A stretch of DNA of 64,000 nt from Neobacillus sp. PS3-40 (GCF_030915485.1 NZ_CP133266.1:3104001-3168000), one strand, 5' to 3'; shown: positions 23,640 to 33,231, counted from the first letter of the stretch. The notes: generated by a model from the letters alone, not told the origin. Numbers and translations: made by a program.

Positions 23640-24485
23640 TCAAATTCTTGTTTCGGAAATGGCATTCCGTACTTTTTCAAGCGAGTTTTTTGCTTTATCT
23701 TTATTTAAAATCATCAAATTAACATAGAGGGCATCAATTAGGCTTAACTGCGCAATTCTAGATGCCAATGCCTCCGATCGATATTCCGTTTCATCTGAAC
23801 TTGTGTAAAGTGCAACGTCTACATTTTGGCTGATTGGCGATTTTGGAAAGCTTGTGATCCCAATCGTCTTGGCACCGCTTTCAATTGCGGTATTTAAAAT
23901 TTTAATCGTATCATTATTGGTTCCAGTATGAGAAATAACGACTGCAACGTCATTTTTGGTTAACTGTGAGGCAGACATCAACTGAAAATGGGAATCTGGA
24001 AAAGCAAATGCTTTTACCCCTGAGCGAATAAACTTATGAAATGCATCTATCGCTACCACGACTGAGCCACCGGTTCCATAAAACTCTACTCGATCTGCTT
24101 CTTGAATTAATTGCACTGCTTTTTGGAGGGAATTATAATCAAGAATTTGTAAAGTATTTTCCAATGTTCTGATGTTGGACTTAAAGATTTTCTCTGAAAT
24201 CGCTTTTTCATTATCCTGATCACTAATTTCTTCATGGATATGTTTCATTGGTGTAACAACTTCGGAAGCAAGCGCAATCTTCATTGCTTGATATCCTTTA
24301 AAGCCGAGACGCTTGCAAAAACGAAAAACGGTTGCATCTGCAACGTTTAGGTCTTCAGCAACCTCATTTATTGTACAATGAATAATTTTATCAGGATTAT
24401 CCAATATATAATTAGCAATTTTCTTTTCCTTTTCACTTAGCCTGGCATAATAAGACCGAATTTTTCCGAGGTAGCTAGGGGTCAT
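23640..24485 (-). CDS. MurR/RpiR-family transcriptional regulator
   Basis: The 281-aa regulator has an N-terminal HTH_6 domain (EKKIANYILDNPDKI, INEVAEDLNVADATVFRFCK) and a C-terminal SIS sugar-phosphate sensor (VEFYGTGGSVVVAIDAFHKF, VAVVISHTGTNNDTI). Start 24485 is preferred because AAAGGAG precedes it; an upstream in-frame start at 24521 lacks a site. It faces hxlAB, and RpiR regulators respond to sugar phosphates, so control of the hexulose-phosphate genes or of its own gene is plausible but not shown. Confidence 0.88.
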   Translation of the reverse strand: MTPSYLGKIRSYYARLSEKEKKIANYILDNPDKIIHCTINEVAEDLNVADATVFRFCKRLGFKGYQAMKIALASEVVTPMKHIHEEISDQDNEKAISEKIFKSNIRTLENTLQILDYNSLQKAVQLIQEADRVEFYGTGGSVVVAIDAFHKFIRSGVKAFAFPDSHFQLMSASQLTKNDVAVVISHTGTNNDTIKILNTAIESGAKTIGITSFPKSPISQNVDVALYTSSDETEYRSEALASRIAQLSLIDALYVNLMILNKDKAKNSLEKVRNAISETRI

Positions 24486-24573
24486 TGTCAAGCTCCTTTC
24501 TTTGGTAACAGTTGCAAACAAAAGTATTACTTTAAGAATAACACGAAAAAAATTTTCTTGAAAATAATTGTGG

Positions 24574-25742
24574 CATGAAAAAAGCGGTTATCACAAAATG
24601 AAGTAGTTCAGATAACGTGGAGAAAAACTCAAATATCCATCGTAATCACAGCCGAATTAGCATATTATTTAACATTGAAATACGCTTGGATTATTTCGAT
24701 GACACAAAAAAAGGACCTCATGTAACGTTCTCTGAAACTTGTCTGTTGATTTCCGCTCCAGGCACTCGCTTTCCGCGGGGAGGCCCGGGAGCCTCCTCGT
24801 CGCTTCGCTCCAATCAACTCAGGTGGATAAAGTAAAAATATCTGAAAAAAACAACAAACTTTACGAAAACGGTCTTTTTAAAAGGCTCTGTTATTGTTCA
24901 TTGTTGATTTTCTGCGGGTATACTAGCTTAATCGGAGGAATTCCGTTTATTTTGAAAAAGTAGTGGTTAAGAGGAGAAATAGGCGGAGATTTTCCGCTTA
25001 AATAACCTAAAAAAGCCTTTTAATCATGGAAACGTATAGTTTAACAGGAAAAAATCCGCTTTTATGTAGGGAAATATGTGAATTTCCTGATTTAGCAGGA
25101 ATTTTCCCGTCTATTTTTCAATACCATAAAATCAACATCCAGCTTTAACAAAGCCTTTTTTAAAAAAATATACAAAAAAGGTTTTATTGATAAGCAAGTC
25201 AAAAAGGTTTAGATCTTTTAATCGATTCAATGAATGCGTATCCGATGCCATGTAGAAAATACTTAAATGGCGTGTCAAATTTCGACCGTTCCACCACGTC
25301 AACATCTAATAAATCATAGATAGGCGTTAACAATAAATATTTGAACATGCGAAAAGGGCCGATATACCTTTTTTCATTGACTATGGTTAAGCTATTATTG
25401 ATTTTTGACACTCTGTTGATTGGAGCGGAAATCAACACAAGTTTCAAAGAACGTTACATGAAAACTTCTACTATGCCCTCTTATTTGGTATGCCCACCAT
25501 AAGGACATAACAACAGAATTAACACCCTCATTCGGACATTGACCATGATTATTGCCTCACTGTTAATTGACTTGCTATTTATTATATTAATTTGGACTTT
25601 ATAAAGCCATAAATATGGTTATATCAATAAAAAATATCCTACCAATTAATATGTTAATTGATAGGATATTTCGGTGGTTATTTGAAATGTTTCTCCACAA
25701 AAACGGAACTACTTACATAAAATGATAACCGCTTTTTTCCAT
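24574..25742. repeat. Large non-coding element with nested inverted repeats
   Basis: The outer arms 24574-24626 and 25690-25742 are imperfect inverted repeats sharing AAAAAAGCGGTTATCA, AGTAGTTC and GTGGAGAAA. An inner pair, 24719-24758 and 25422-25460, shares CATGTAACGTTCT, GAAACTTGT and GTTGATTTCCGCTCC in inverted order. Inside are a GC-rich palindromic unit (24743-24822) and a hairpin near 25634-25672. No credible gene is present on either strand. A shorter relative lies at 40614-41347. It looks like a non-autonomous transposable or repetitive element. Confidence 0.65.
24743..24822. repeat. GC-rich palindromic repeat, short copy
   Basis: The unit starts CTGTTGATTTCCGCTCC, has a CGCGGGGAGG / GAGCCTCCTCG core and ends CGCTCCAATCAACTCAGG. 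It is an internally shortened version of the repeats at 40619-40748 and 41131-41264. A minimal version, with only the two ends joined, lies at 25411-25437 in the opposite arm. Confidence 0.75.
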
Positions 25743-25987
25743 ATAATTAGATCCCCATTATTGTGCACCAATCGTTATTCTATTGCAGTTCATTGTGACA
25801 AGTTATCAACTTTTCTCCCATTAAAACCAAATAAATCATTCCTTCGGTTATGATTTAAATAAATCCTATCAACGAGGAAAAAATTCAACAATTTGTCAAA
25901 AAAATTAAAAAAAGGAAGATAAAACAGTTATAGAATATAGTTAAGGTATTTTGTGTATAAATAATGTTTTTAAAGGCGGGATCATGA

Positions 25988-28096
25988 TTGGAAAACCCAT
26001 CCCATACAAATGAACTAATTAATAAATTGCGTTTAAAAATACAAGAATTAGAAAATGAGCTTCACTTTTGGGAATCCTTTGGTCCAGTCGTCCTGAATGC
26101 GCTACCAATGAATATTTTTTTAGAGGATCCTGAAGGGCGAACTATATTTGCAAATGAACAGGCCTGTAAATTAAATGGCAAAACTTTAGAAGAATTAGTT
26201 GGTACAACCGTTTATGATTTTTTCCCTCAACGTATTGCTGAAAATATCCGGAAAATTGATCTCGAAGTTTGGAAAGAACGAAAACTGATTACAAATGAGG
26301 TTACTGTTGGATTCCAAGGGAAGGAATCGTATATGTTTACGGGAAAAACTATTATTCATGAGAATAAATCAAATCAAGATTTCATGCTTGGATTTGGTTT
26401 GGATATTACCGATCGTGTTATTGCGGAAAAGTTGCTTAAGGAAAGTGAAGAAAGGTTCCGAAACTTGATTGAGCAAGCTGGGGATTGTTTCTTTTTAATT
26501 GATAAAGAAGGAAAAATCATTGATGTCAATAAAATGTCTTGTGAGTTACTTGGTTATCAAGAAGTGGAATTGCTAAAATTAACAGCAAGAGATACTTTCC
26601 AACGGCTGTTTGGAAAAATTCATGCAATCAATAATGATCTAGAAGGCAGCCTAACGTGTTCCTTTGAAGACCAATTAATCTCCAATAATAATAAGCTAGT
26701 TCCTGTGGATATTAATCTCCAATTAGTGGATATTGGTGGAAATAGTTTGTATTTGGCATTGTGCAGGGATATATCTGATAAGAAAAAATCAGAAGAGAAG
26801 ATTGAGCACATGGCTTTTCATGATGCCTTGACTGGCCTTCCAAATCGATGGTTTCTTGAATCTCAAGATCTATCAAATGGTAAAAATCAAGATAGGATGT
26901 TCGGAATTTTTTTACTTGATTTGGATCGTTTTAAAGTCATAAATGATAGTTTAGGGCATCAGGCAGGAGATCTTTTATTACAATCTGTAACAACAAGGTT
27001 AAAAGCGGCCGTTTGTGATGATAAGGTTATTGCAAGGTTAGGTGGCGATGAATTTATATTACTTGTCCCCAATTTACTAAATACCGAAGAGGCTTTTACT
27101 TTTTCTGAAAAAATCATGAAAGTAATGGAAAAGCCTTTTGATATATACGGACAAAAGTTTAATATAACAACAAGTATTGGAATGAGTTTATACCCAAGGC
27201 ACGGTAGCGATATCAATACATTAATTAAAAATGCTGATCTTGCTATGTACAGTTCGAAAGAAAGGGGGAGGAATTGTGCCTCCTTGTTTACTCCTGAAAT
27301 GAAAGACCATGCAATAGAAAGAATGGATAAGGAGATCATGCTTCGTCAAGCCCTTGATAATATGGAATTTATTTTGCATTATCAGCCTAAAATGGATTTA
27401 ATCACAGGGAAAATTTATGGGATGGAAGCACTAATTAGATGGAAAAATAATGAGAATAGTATTCTTTATCCAGATTTTTTCATCCCTATTGCGGAGGAGA
27501 CGGGGCTAATTGTTCCAATTGGAGAGTGGGTTCTTCGGGAAGCCTGTTCACAATGCAAAGCGTGGCATGATGCAGGGCTCACACAGCTGTCTATAAGTGT
27601 GAATATCTCAGCGCAACAATTTCAAAAACAAAATTTAGAAAAACTAATTAGTCAGGTTCTGGATGAGACAGGTTTGCCTCCATCAGCATTAGAACTAGAA
27701 TTAACAGAAAGTACGATCATGCAGGAGCCAGCCCAAGCAACGGTTATCCTAAATAATCTTAAATCACTTGGTATCACAATTTCTATAGATGATTTTGGAA
27801 CAGGCTTTTCCTCCTTAAGTTATCTAAGACAATTCCCTATTGATATTTTGAAAATTGATAAGTCATTTATTATGGACCTAGAATGGGATGAGGCAAATGC
27901 ATCAATTGCCACTGCTGTGATCTCACTTGCTCATAATTTAAATCTAAGGGTGGTTGCCGAAGGAATTGAAACAGTCGAACAAATGAAGTTCTTAAGGAAT
28001 TTACAATGTGATTTTGGACAAGGTTACCTCATTAGTCGTCCAGTTGAAATGGAAGAAGCATTAATCCTTGTGAAACAAGATCTTTTCGTACTCTAA
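25988..28096 (+). CDS. PAS-PAS-GGDEF-EAL cyclic-di-GMP signalling protein
   Basis: The 702-aa protein has an N-terminal coiled coil (INKLRLKIQELENELHF), two PAS domains (~40-155 and ~160-275), a GGDEF domain (RLGGDEF intact, preceded by HDALTGLPNR) and an EAL domain (GMEALIRW, ELELTESTI, DDFGTGFSS, KIDKSFI, AEGIET). Both catalytic signatures look complete, so it could make and degrade c-di-GMP with PAS ligands setting the balance. No transmembrane segment is visible, so it is cytoplasmic. The start is TTG 25988, with AAAGGCGGG upstream. It is a single-gene unit. Confidence 0.9.
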   Translation: MENPSHTNELINKLRLKIQELENELHFWESFGPVVLNALPMNIFLEDPEGRTIFANEQACKLNGKTLEELVGTTVYDFFPQRIAENIRKIDLEVWKERKLITNEVTVGFQGKESYMFTGKTIIHENKSNQDFMLGFGLDITDRVIAEKLLKESEERFRNLIEQAGDCFFLIDKEGKIIDVNKMSCELLGYQEVELLKLTARDTFQRLFGKIHAINNDLEGSLTCSFEDQLISNNNKLVPVDINLQLVDIGGNSLYLALCRDISDKKKSEEKIEHMAFHDALTGLPNRWFLESQDLSNGKNQDRMFGIFLLDLDRFKVINDSLGHQAGDLLLQSVTTRLKAAVCDDKVIARLGGDEFILLVPNLLNTEEAFTFSEKIMKVMEKPFDIYGQKFNITTSIGMSLYPRHGSDINTLIKNADLAMYSSKERGRNCASLFTPEMKDHAIERMDKEIMLRQALDNMEFILHYQPKMDLITGKIYGMEALIRWKNNENSILYPDFFIPIAEETGLIVPIGEWVLREACSQCKAWHDAGLTQLSISVNISAQQFQKQNLEKLISQVLDETGLPPSALELELTESTIMQEPAQATVILNNLKSLGITISIDDFGTGFSSLSYLRQFPIDILKIDKSFIMDLEWDEANASIATAVISLAHNLNLRVVAEGIETVEQMKFLRNLQCDFGQGYLISRPVEMEEALILVKQDLFVL

Positions 28097-28097
28097 C

Positions 28098-28131
28098 AAT
28101 AACAGCTACCTTTTAAAGGGTAGCCGTTATT
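28098..28131. terminator. Terminator between the GGDEF/EAL gene and the ArsB/NhaD gene
   Basis: AATAACAGCTACC (28098-28110) pairs with GGTAGCCGTTATT (28119-28131), one mismatch, followed by TATCTTT. It sits 2 bp behind the GGDEF/EAL stop. Confidence 0.7.
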
Positions 28132-28185
28132 TATCTTTAGTATTTTTTCGTCATATTTATACTCAATCCTCATCGTTTCCCTCCC

Positions 28186-29466
28186 TTAAATAAGGTACCT
28201 TACATAAATGTAAACGGTACAAATTGCAATGGATAAAAGCATTAGTGGAAAAGCAATCAACAGGAATTTACCAAATGAAATATGATACCCTTCCTTTGCT
28301 GCAAGGCCAGCAACGATCACATTAGCGCTCGCACCAATCAATGTACCGTTTCCTCCTAAACATGCCCCTAGCGATAGACTCCACCATAGCGGTTCTAAAT
28401 TGGTGATCCCCAAAGACCCCATTTCCTTAATCATTGGAATCATTGTGGCAACAAATGGAATATTATCAATAAACGCAGATGCAATCGCACTAACCCAAAG
28501 AATTAAAATGGATGTGGATTTTACATTTCCGCCTGTTAAACTCATTGAATAGTCTGCTAGTAGGGATATGACTCCCGTTTCGATTAAACCTGAAACAAGA
28601 ACAAACAAACCAATGAAGAAGAAAATTGTCGGCCATTCTACTTTTCCAAATGCTTTATCTAAGTATTTTTCTCCAGTGATAAGCAGCAATAAAAAGGCAC
28701 CAGCTAATGCAACAGTTGCTGATTCAATATGAACCAATTGATGTAGGAAAAATCCCAAAATCGTAAAAGTAAGGGAAATTAAGCATTTTATTAATAATCT
28801 CTTATCTGTAATTTCCTCTTTTTCGTCTAAGTCCATTAAATCAGCTTTTAATTCATTAGAGGTTCGAAGTTGTTTCCTGTAGATAAGAGCCAAAATAGTA
28901 ATATTCACAAATAAAATAAAGAAATTAATGGCAGAAAGATTATAAATAAATTGCATGAATGTCAATTCTTTTACCGCGCTTCCAATCATAATATTTGGCG
29001 GATCGCCAATAAGAGTAGCTGTACCCCCAATGTTCGAAGCAATAATTTCAGAAATTAAATAGGGAATTGGGTTTACCCTTAATTGCCTTGTAATACTAAA
29101 GGTGACAGGTACCATTAACAGAACAGTTGTGACGTTATCCAAAAAAGCCGAACCCACGGCTGTAATGAGGCCGAGTGCAATTAAAATTTTAATTGGATCC
29201 CCTTTTACCTTCTTAGCTGCCCAAACGGCCATGTACCGAAATAACCCAGTTTCTGCGGTAATAGCAACAATGAGCATCATACCAGTCAATAATCCAAGTG
29301 TGTTGAAATCAATATGATGCAATGCCTCTTCTTGAGTAACGATTCCTAGCAAAACCATCAAAATTCCGCCGGTCATAGCAATAATAGTCCGATGAATCTT
29401 TTCTGTTACGATAAAACCATAAGTTACTAAAAATACTCCAATAGCAATCAGAGCCTGATTTGACAA
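28186..29466 (-). CDS. ArsB/NhaD-family ion permease
   Basis: The 426-aa membrane protein of about 11-12 helices belongs to the ion-transporter superfamily of ArsB, NhaD and SLC13-type carriers. Characteristic parts are FNTLGLLTGMMLIV, SAFLDNVTTVLLMVP, NIGGTATLIGDPPNIMIG and the second inverted half with ASAFIDNIPFVATMIPM and CLGGNGTLIGASANVI. The ion (arsenite, sodium/proton or a dicarboxylate) cannot be told from sequence. The start is TTG 29466 after AGGGGTGGAG. It is not close to the arsenic locus at 59-64 kb. Confidence 0.87.
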   Translation of the reverse strand: MSNQALIAIGVFLVTYGFIVTEKIHRTIIAMTGGILMVLLGIVTQEEALHHIDFNTLGLLTGMMLIVAITAETGLFRYMAVWAAKKVKGDPIKILIALGLITAVGSAFLDNVTTVLLMVPVTFSITRQLRVNPIPYLISEIIASNIGGTATLIGDPPNIMIGSAVKELTFMQFIYNLSAINFFILFVNITILALIYRKQLRTSNELKADLMDLDEKEEITDKRLLIKCLISLTFTILGFFLHQLVHIESATVALAGAFLLLLITGEKYLDKAFGKVEWPTIFFFIGLFVLVSGLIETGVISLLADYSMSLTGGNVKSTSILILWVSAIASAFIDNIPFVATMIPMIKEMGSLGITNLEPLWWSLSLGACLGGNGTLIGASANVIVAGLAAKEGYHISFGKFLLIAFPLMLLSIAICTVYIYVRYLI

Positions 29467-29554
29467 TTCTCCACCCCTTCTCTACTTTTCTTTTTATAAA
29501 TACAGTGTCTGTAAATATGAATAGAAATACTCCGTTATTCCAGAAAAAGACAAA

Positions 29555-29580
29555 GAGGAGCCTGTGGTGACAGGCTCCTC
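29555..29580. terminator. GC-rich hairpin upstream of the ArsB/NhaD gene
   Basis: An 11-bp perfect stem (29555-29565 with 29570-29580) has loop GGTG. On the minus strand it is followed by TTTGTCTTTTTC, so it could act as a terminator or leader attenuator for the ArsB/NhaD gene. On the plus strand a run of As follows. Confidence 0.45.
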
Positions 29581-29664
29581 CGAAAAAACACCGTAATATC
29601 TAATTAACTTTATTCTATCGAAATATCTAAATATTGTAAAGGGGTTTCACATTTGATGTTGTCT

Positions 29665-29691
29665 TGCTACAAAGGATTTGTAGCATTTTTT
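29665..29691 (+). terminator. Plus-strand terminator without an upstream gene
   Basis: TGCTACAAA (29665-29673) pairs with TTTGTAGCA (29677-29685), followed by TTTTTT. The nearest plus-strand gene ends 1.5 kb upstream and is already terminated, so this may end a small RNA. Confidence 0.5.
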
Positions 29692-29881
29692 GGAAAAAAT
29701 TAATTGAGTTATTTTAAATGCCAAACTAACTATTTTCCATCTTTCAATATTGCCATTTTAGAAGTTCTCCTAGATTGGAGAGTCTCGTGTCAATATTGTG
29801 AAGTGTGACATTGGTCAAAGCGTTATATCAAAGAGTATTCTATAATGATTTTGGTTAATGTTTGGGTAGAAAAGATTAATA

Positions 29882-29897
29882 TTGTAAACGCTTACAT
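29882..29897 (+). promoter_or_regulatory. CcpA cre site
   Basis: TTGTAAACGCTTACAT fits the cre consensus well and lies 25 bp upstream of the first gene of the oxidoreductase operon, so glucose repression by CcpA is expected. Confidence 0.75.
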
Positions 29898-29921
29898 TTT
29901 TATAAGGAAGGAGGTACCTTT

Positions 29922-30590
29922 ATGAAAAATAAGATTACAATATTATCGGGCCATTTTGGAAGTGGGAAAACGGAAATTGCCATCAACTTGGCATTGAGTG
30001 AAAGAAAAATACATGACAAAGTAGCCATTAATGATTTAGATGTTATTAACCCTTATTTTCGTTCGAGGGAGGTTGCAGATCTATTTCTGCAACATGATAT
30101 TGAATTAATTTCCCCAAAAGGCAACCTTGCTTCTTCCGATTTACCTATTGTATCTGGTGAAATTTATCGTGTTTTACATGATCCAAGTTACAAGATCATT
30201 GTTGATGCAGGTGGGGATAAGGATGGAGCAACTGCTTTGGGCCAGTATTATCAAGAATGGAAAGATATGAACCCTGAATTGTATTTTGTGTTAAATGCAA
30301 ATCGGCCATATGTTAGCACTTTGGAAGGTGCAATATATACGGTTAAGGAGATTGAAAAGGTTACACGTCTAAAAGTGACAGGGTTGATCAACAATTCGAA
30401 TATTGGTTCGGCAACAACTATTGATGAAATTATAAGTGGTTATGAATTAAGCTGCCAAGTGTCTGATAAACTGCAAATTCCTCTATTGTATACGTGTATT
30501 TCATCGCATTTAGAAACAGAAGCAGAGGATTTTGCGAAAAACCATCAAGTAAAGTTAATCAAGAGATATATGAAATTACCGTGGGAATGA
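29922..30590 (+). CDS. P-loop NTPase of the 2-oxoacid oxidoreductase operon
   Basis: The 222-aa protein has Walker A SGHFGSGKTEIA (residues ~9-20), a switch-like DLDVINPYFRSRE and Walker B YKIIVDAGGD, and belongs to the CobQ/CobB/MinD/ParA-like P-loop class. It is the first gene of the operon, with AAGGAGG before its ATG, 15 bp ahead of the ferredoxin gene. A role in maturation or metal/cofactor loading of the oxidoreductase is suggested by position; nothing in the sequence proves it. Confidence 0.78.
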   Translation: MKNKITILSGHFGSGKTEIAINLALSERKIHDKVAINDLDVINPYFRSREVADLFLQHDIELISPKGNLASSDLPIVSGEIYRVLHDPSYKIIVDAGGDKDGATALGQYYQEWKDMNPELYFVLNANRPYVSTLEGAIYTVKEIEKVTRLKVTGLINNSNIGSATTIDEIISGYELSCQVSDKLQIPLLYTCISSHLETEAEDFAKNHQVKLIKRYMKLPWE

Positions 30591-30605
30591 CAAGGAGGCG
30601 AGTTT

Positions 30606-30836
30606 ATGGAAATGAAAGTGATTTTTAACGAAGAAATTTGCAAGTCATGTGGCTTGTGTGTTCAGGTATGCCCTACAAATATTATCTTTCTAGCAGACTA
30701 CTTAAATGGAAAAGGATATCGTCCTGCAGCGGTTGTGGATCAAGACAATTGCATCAGCTGTGCAAAGTGTGGCCAAATCTGCCCGGATTCTGTTATTACG
30801 GTTTACCGTCCAGAGAAGAAAAAACAAATGGTGTGA
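30606..30836 (+). CDS. 2x[4Fe-4S] ferredoxin-like delta subunit
   Basis: The 76-aa protein has two 4Fe-4S motifs, CKSCGLCVQVCP and CISCAKCGQICP. In four-subunit 2-oxoacid:ferredoxin oxidoreductases this small delta subunit passes electrons from the thiamine-linked active site to external ferredoxin. It lies directly in front of the alpha gene, with AAGGAGGCG before its ATG. Confidence 0.92.
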   Translation: MEMKVIFNEEICKSCGLCVQVCPTNIIFLADYLNGKGYRPAAVVDQDNCISCAKCGQICPDSVITVYRPEKKKQMV

Positions 30837-30855
30837 TTTGAAGGGAGTTTTTCGT

Positions 30856-31920
30856 ATGAGTAAAGTGTTAATGAAAGGAAATGAAGTAATTGCCGAAGCA
30901 GCAGTGCACGCTGGCTGTAAATACTTTTTTGGTTATCCGATAACGCCACAAAGTGAATTGGTTGCCTATATGGCAAGAAGATTACCTGAAGTGGGCGGTG
31001 TTTTTTTACAAGCAGAAAGTGAAATTGCGGCTATTAATATGGTGTATGGTGCAGCAAGTACAGGTGTTAGAGTAATGACTTCTTCCTCAAGTCCTGGTTT
31101 TAGTTTGAAACAGGAGGGGATTTCCTATTTAGTTGGTTCGGAGCTTCCAGCTGTCATTTGTAATATTGTTCGCGGTGGACCTGGTCTTGGAAATATTCAA
31201 CCAGCCCAATCGGACTATTTTCAAGTTACAAAAGGAGGCGGACACGGGGATTACTTCCTTCCTGTATTAGCTCCAGCAAGTTTACAGGAAATAGTTGATT
31301 TGACTCAAGATGCCTTTAATATCGCTGATCAGTACCGAACTCCAGTCATTATAATGGGGGATGGAATGCTCGGGCAAATGATGGAACCTGTTGAATTTAC
31401 GGAACGCCAGGAAGTGGAATTGCCAGAGAAAAAATGGGCAACGACAGGTACCCGTGGTGATGGTGGACCAAAAATTATTACTTCTTTAGAGCTTGATGCC
31501 GAAGGATTAGAAAAACGTAACATCCATTTGCAACAAAAGATTGCGGAAATGAAACGTAACGAGGTCCGCTATGAAACCTATAAAACAGATGATGCAGAAT
31601 ACATTATTGTTGCGTTTGGAACGGTAGCACGGATAGCGATGAACGCGATCAATAAAGCAAGACAGGATGGCATCAAGGTAGGATTGATTAGGCCTATTTC
31701 ACTTTGGCCTTTCCCTGAAAAACCATTTATCGAAACAAGAGACCAGGTTAAAACATACATTTCCGTTGAGATGAGTGCAGGACAGATGATAGAGGATGTA
31801 AGGCTTGCTGTTAATGGGCATGTACCAGTGGATTTCTTTGGAAGAAATGGCGGCGTCGTCCCTTCCCAAGATGAAATCTATCAAAAGATCATGACGGTAG
31901 CTGGAGGGATCCAAGTATGA
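30856..31920 (+). CDS. vorB: 2-oxoacid:ferredoxin oxidoreductase, alpha subunit
   Basis: The alpha subunit (354 aa) binds the pyrimidine side of thiamine pyrophosphate. Start 30856 gives [20 protein letters not shown] followed by GYPITPQSE, the standard VorB/KorA N-terminus; longer frames upstream overlap the ferredoxin gene and are not homologous. [11 protein letters not shown] and [11 protein letters not shown] near the end are typical of the domain-II region. It overlaps the beta gene by 4 bp. Substrate (2-oxoisovalerate, 2-oxoglutarate or another 2-oxoacid) cannot be decided. Confidence 0.88.
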   Translation: MSKVLMKGNEVIAEAAVHAGCKYFFGYPITPQSELVAYMARRLPEVGGVFLQAESEIAAINMVYGAASTGVRVMTSSSSPGFSLKQEGISYLVGSELPAVICNIVRGGPGLGNIQPAQSDYFQVTKGGGHGDYFLPVLAPASLQEIVDLTQDAFNIADQYRTPVIIMGDGMLGQMMEPVEFTERQEVELPEKKWATTGTRGDGGPKIITSLELDAEGLEKRNIHLQQKIAEMKRNEVRYETYKTDDAEYIIVAFGTVARIAMNAINKARQDGIKVGLIRPISLWPFPEKPFIETRDQVKTYISVEMSAGQMIEDVRLAVNGHVPVDFFGRNGGVVPSQDEIYQKIMTVAGGIQV

Positions 31921-32669
31921 CTATGAAAACAGTATTCCAAAAAACAAAAGGACTTACCGATAAACCCACACATTATTGTCCTGGTTGTACACATGGAGTG
32001 ATCCATCGTCTCGTTGGGGAAGTATTGGAGGAAATGGATATTCTCGAAGATACAGTTGGTGTGGCCTCAGTAGGATGCTCGGTTTTATCATATGAATACT
32101 TTAACTGTGATATGACCCAAGCGGCCCATGGTCGTGCACCTGCAGTGGCGACAGGTATAAAACGAGTTCTTCCAAACAGATTTGTGTTTACTTATCAAGG
32201 TGATGGAGACCTTGCCTCAATTGGCATCAGTGAAATTATTCATGCTGCTGCAAGAGGTGAAAAAATTACTGTTATTTTTGTTAATAATGCCATTTACGGT
32301 ATGACTGGCGGCCAGATGGCCCCAACAACACTAATTGGTCAAAAAACGGCAACAACTCCTTTCGGAAGAGATGAAAGTATTCAAGGTTCACCGATCAGGG
32401 TAAGTGAAATGCTGGCAACTCTTGATAGTACCGCCTATATTGAAAGGGTTTCTACCCATGATGTTGCAAATATTCAAAAAGCAAAAAAAGCAATCCGAAA
32501 GGCATTTGAAACCCAAAAAGAAGGGTTAGGCTTTTCTATGGTGGAAGTGTTATCGACCTGCCCAACAAACTGGGGCCTTGATCCGAATGAATCCCTTGAT
32601 TGGGTAAAAGAAAATATGGTTCCTGTTTATCCTCTAGGGGTATACAAAAACAAACAGGGAGGTAATTGA
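31917..32669 (+). CDS. 2-oxoacid:ferredoxin oxidoreductase, beta subunit (TPP-binding)
   Basis: The 250-aa subunit carries [22 protein letters not shown] and the thiamine-diphosphate/Mg motif [20 protein letters not shown] followed by [15 protein letters not shown]. It forms the catalytic core with the alpha subunit, oxidatively decarboxylating a 2-oxoacid to an acyl-CoA and reducing ferredoxin. It overlaps the alpha gene by 4 bp and precedes the gamma gene by 3 bp. Confidence 0.92.
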   Translation: MTMKTVFQKTKGLTDKPTHYCPGCTHGVIHRLVGEVLEEMDILEDTVGVASVGCSVLSYEYFNCDMTQAAHGRAPAVATGIKRVLPNRFVFTYQGDGDLASIGISEIIHAAARGEKITVIFVNNAIYGMTGGQMAPTTLIGQKTATTPFGRDESIQGSPIRVSEMLATLDSTAYIERVSTHDVANIQKAKKAIRKAFETQKEGLGFSMVEVLSTCPTNWGLDPNESLDWVKENMVPVYPLGVYKNKQGGN

Positions 32670-32672
32670 GCC

Positions 32673-33221
32673 ATGTTAGAAGAGATCATTATTGCTGGTT
32701 TTGGTGGCCAGGGTGTTATGTCAATGGGACAGCTTGTTGCCTATGCAGGAATGTTGGAGGGAAAAGGTGTCTCTTGGCTTCCATCGTATGGACCGGAACA
32801 AAGAGGTGGAACGGCGAATTGTGCAGTGGTTGTGAGTGATGAACCTGTGGGATCTCCATTGGTTACTCGACCTTCAACTGCCATTGTCTTGAATAATCCC
32901 TCCTTTGATAAATTTGAATCACATGTACGACCTGGGGGCTTGCTCATTGTAAATACTTCATTAGTGAACCGAAAATCGACACGAACCGATATCACTATCA
33001 TTGAAGTAGATGCAACAGCATTGGCGAATGAAATAGGTAATTCTCGAATAGCCAATATGATTTTGTTAGGGGCATTTTTAGAACATTCAAAAGTTGTATC
33101 AGAAGATTCGGTGATAGAATCTTTAAAGAAGGTACTTTCCCCTAATAAGCATCATTTAATTGATGTGAATAAACGAGCATTAAATAAGGGTGCCACGCTT
33201 GTGATGGAAAAAACAATTTGA
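32673..33221 (+). CDS. 2-oxoacid:ferredoxin oxidoreductase, gamma subunit
   Basis: The 182-aa gamma subunit has IIAGFGGQGVMSMGQ, WLPSYGPEQRGGTANCAVVVS and ANMILLGAFLEHS, all typical of the family; it contributes to CoA binding and complex assembly. It completes the order NTPase-delta-alpha-beta-gamma. GGGAGG precedes the ATG. A terminator follows. Oxygen-sensitive ferredoxin-linked enzymes suggest function under low oxygen or fermentative conditions (inference). Confidence 0.92.
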   Translation: MLEEIIIAGFGGQGVMSMGQLVAYAGMLEGKGVSWLPSYGPEQRGGTANCAVVVSDEPVGSPLVTRPSTAIVLNNPSFDKFESHVRPGGLLIVNTSLVNRKSTRTDITIIEVDATALANEIGNSRIANMILLGAFLEHSKVVSEDSVIESLKKVLSPNKHHLIDVNKRALNKGATLVMEKTI

Positions 33222-33231
33222 AAGAGAACGT

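Larger units (their letters stand above)
29467..29921. other. 455-bp intergenic region with two hairpins and a cre site
   Basis: Between the divergent ArsB/NhaD and oxidoreductase genes lie a GAGGAGCCTGT/ACAGGCTCCTC hairpin (29555-29580), a plus-strand terminator (29665-29691) and a cre site (29882-29897). No start codon with a good ribosome binding site opens a convincing small gene before the terminator. Confidence 0.5.

Noticed and set aside
24617-24963. Two ~70-aa plus-strand open frames
   Set aside because: They cross the GC-rich palindromic repeat and the inverted-repeat arms, lack ribosome sites and resemble no protein.
28186-29466. ArsB arsenite pump as part of the arsenic locus
   Set aside because: The fold is ArsB/NhaD-like, but the gene is 30 kb from the ars genes, and an Acr3 pump is present there; ion specificity cannot be assigned.
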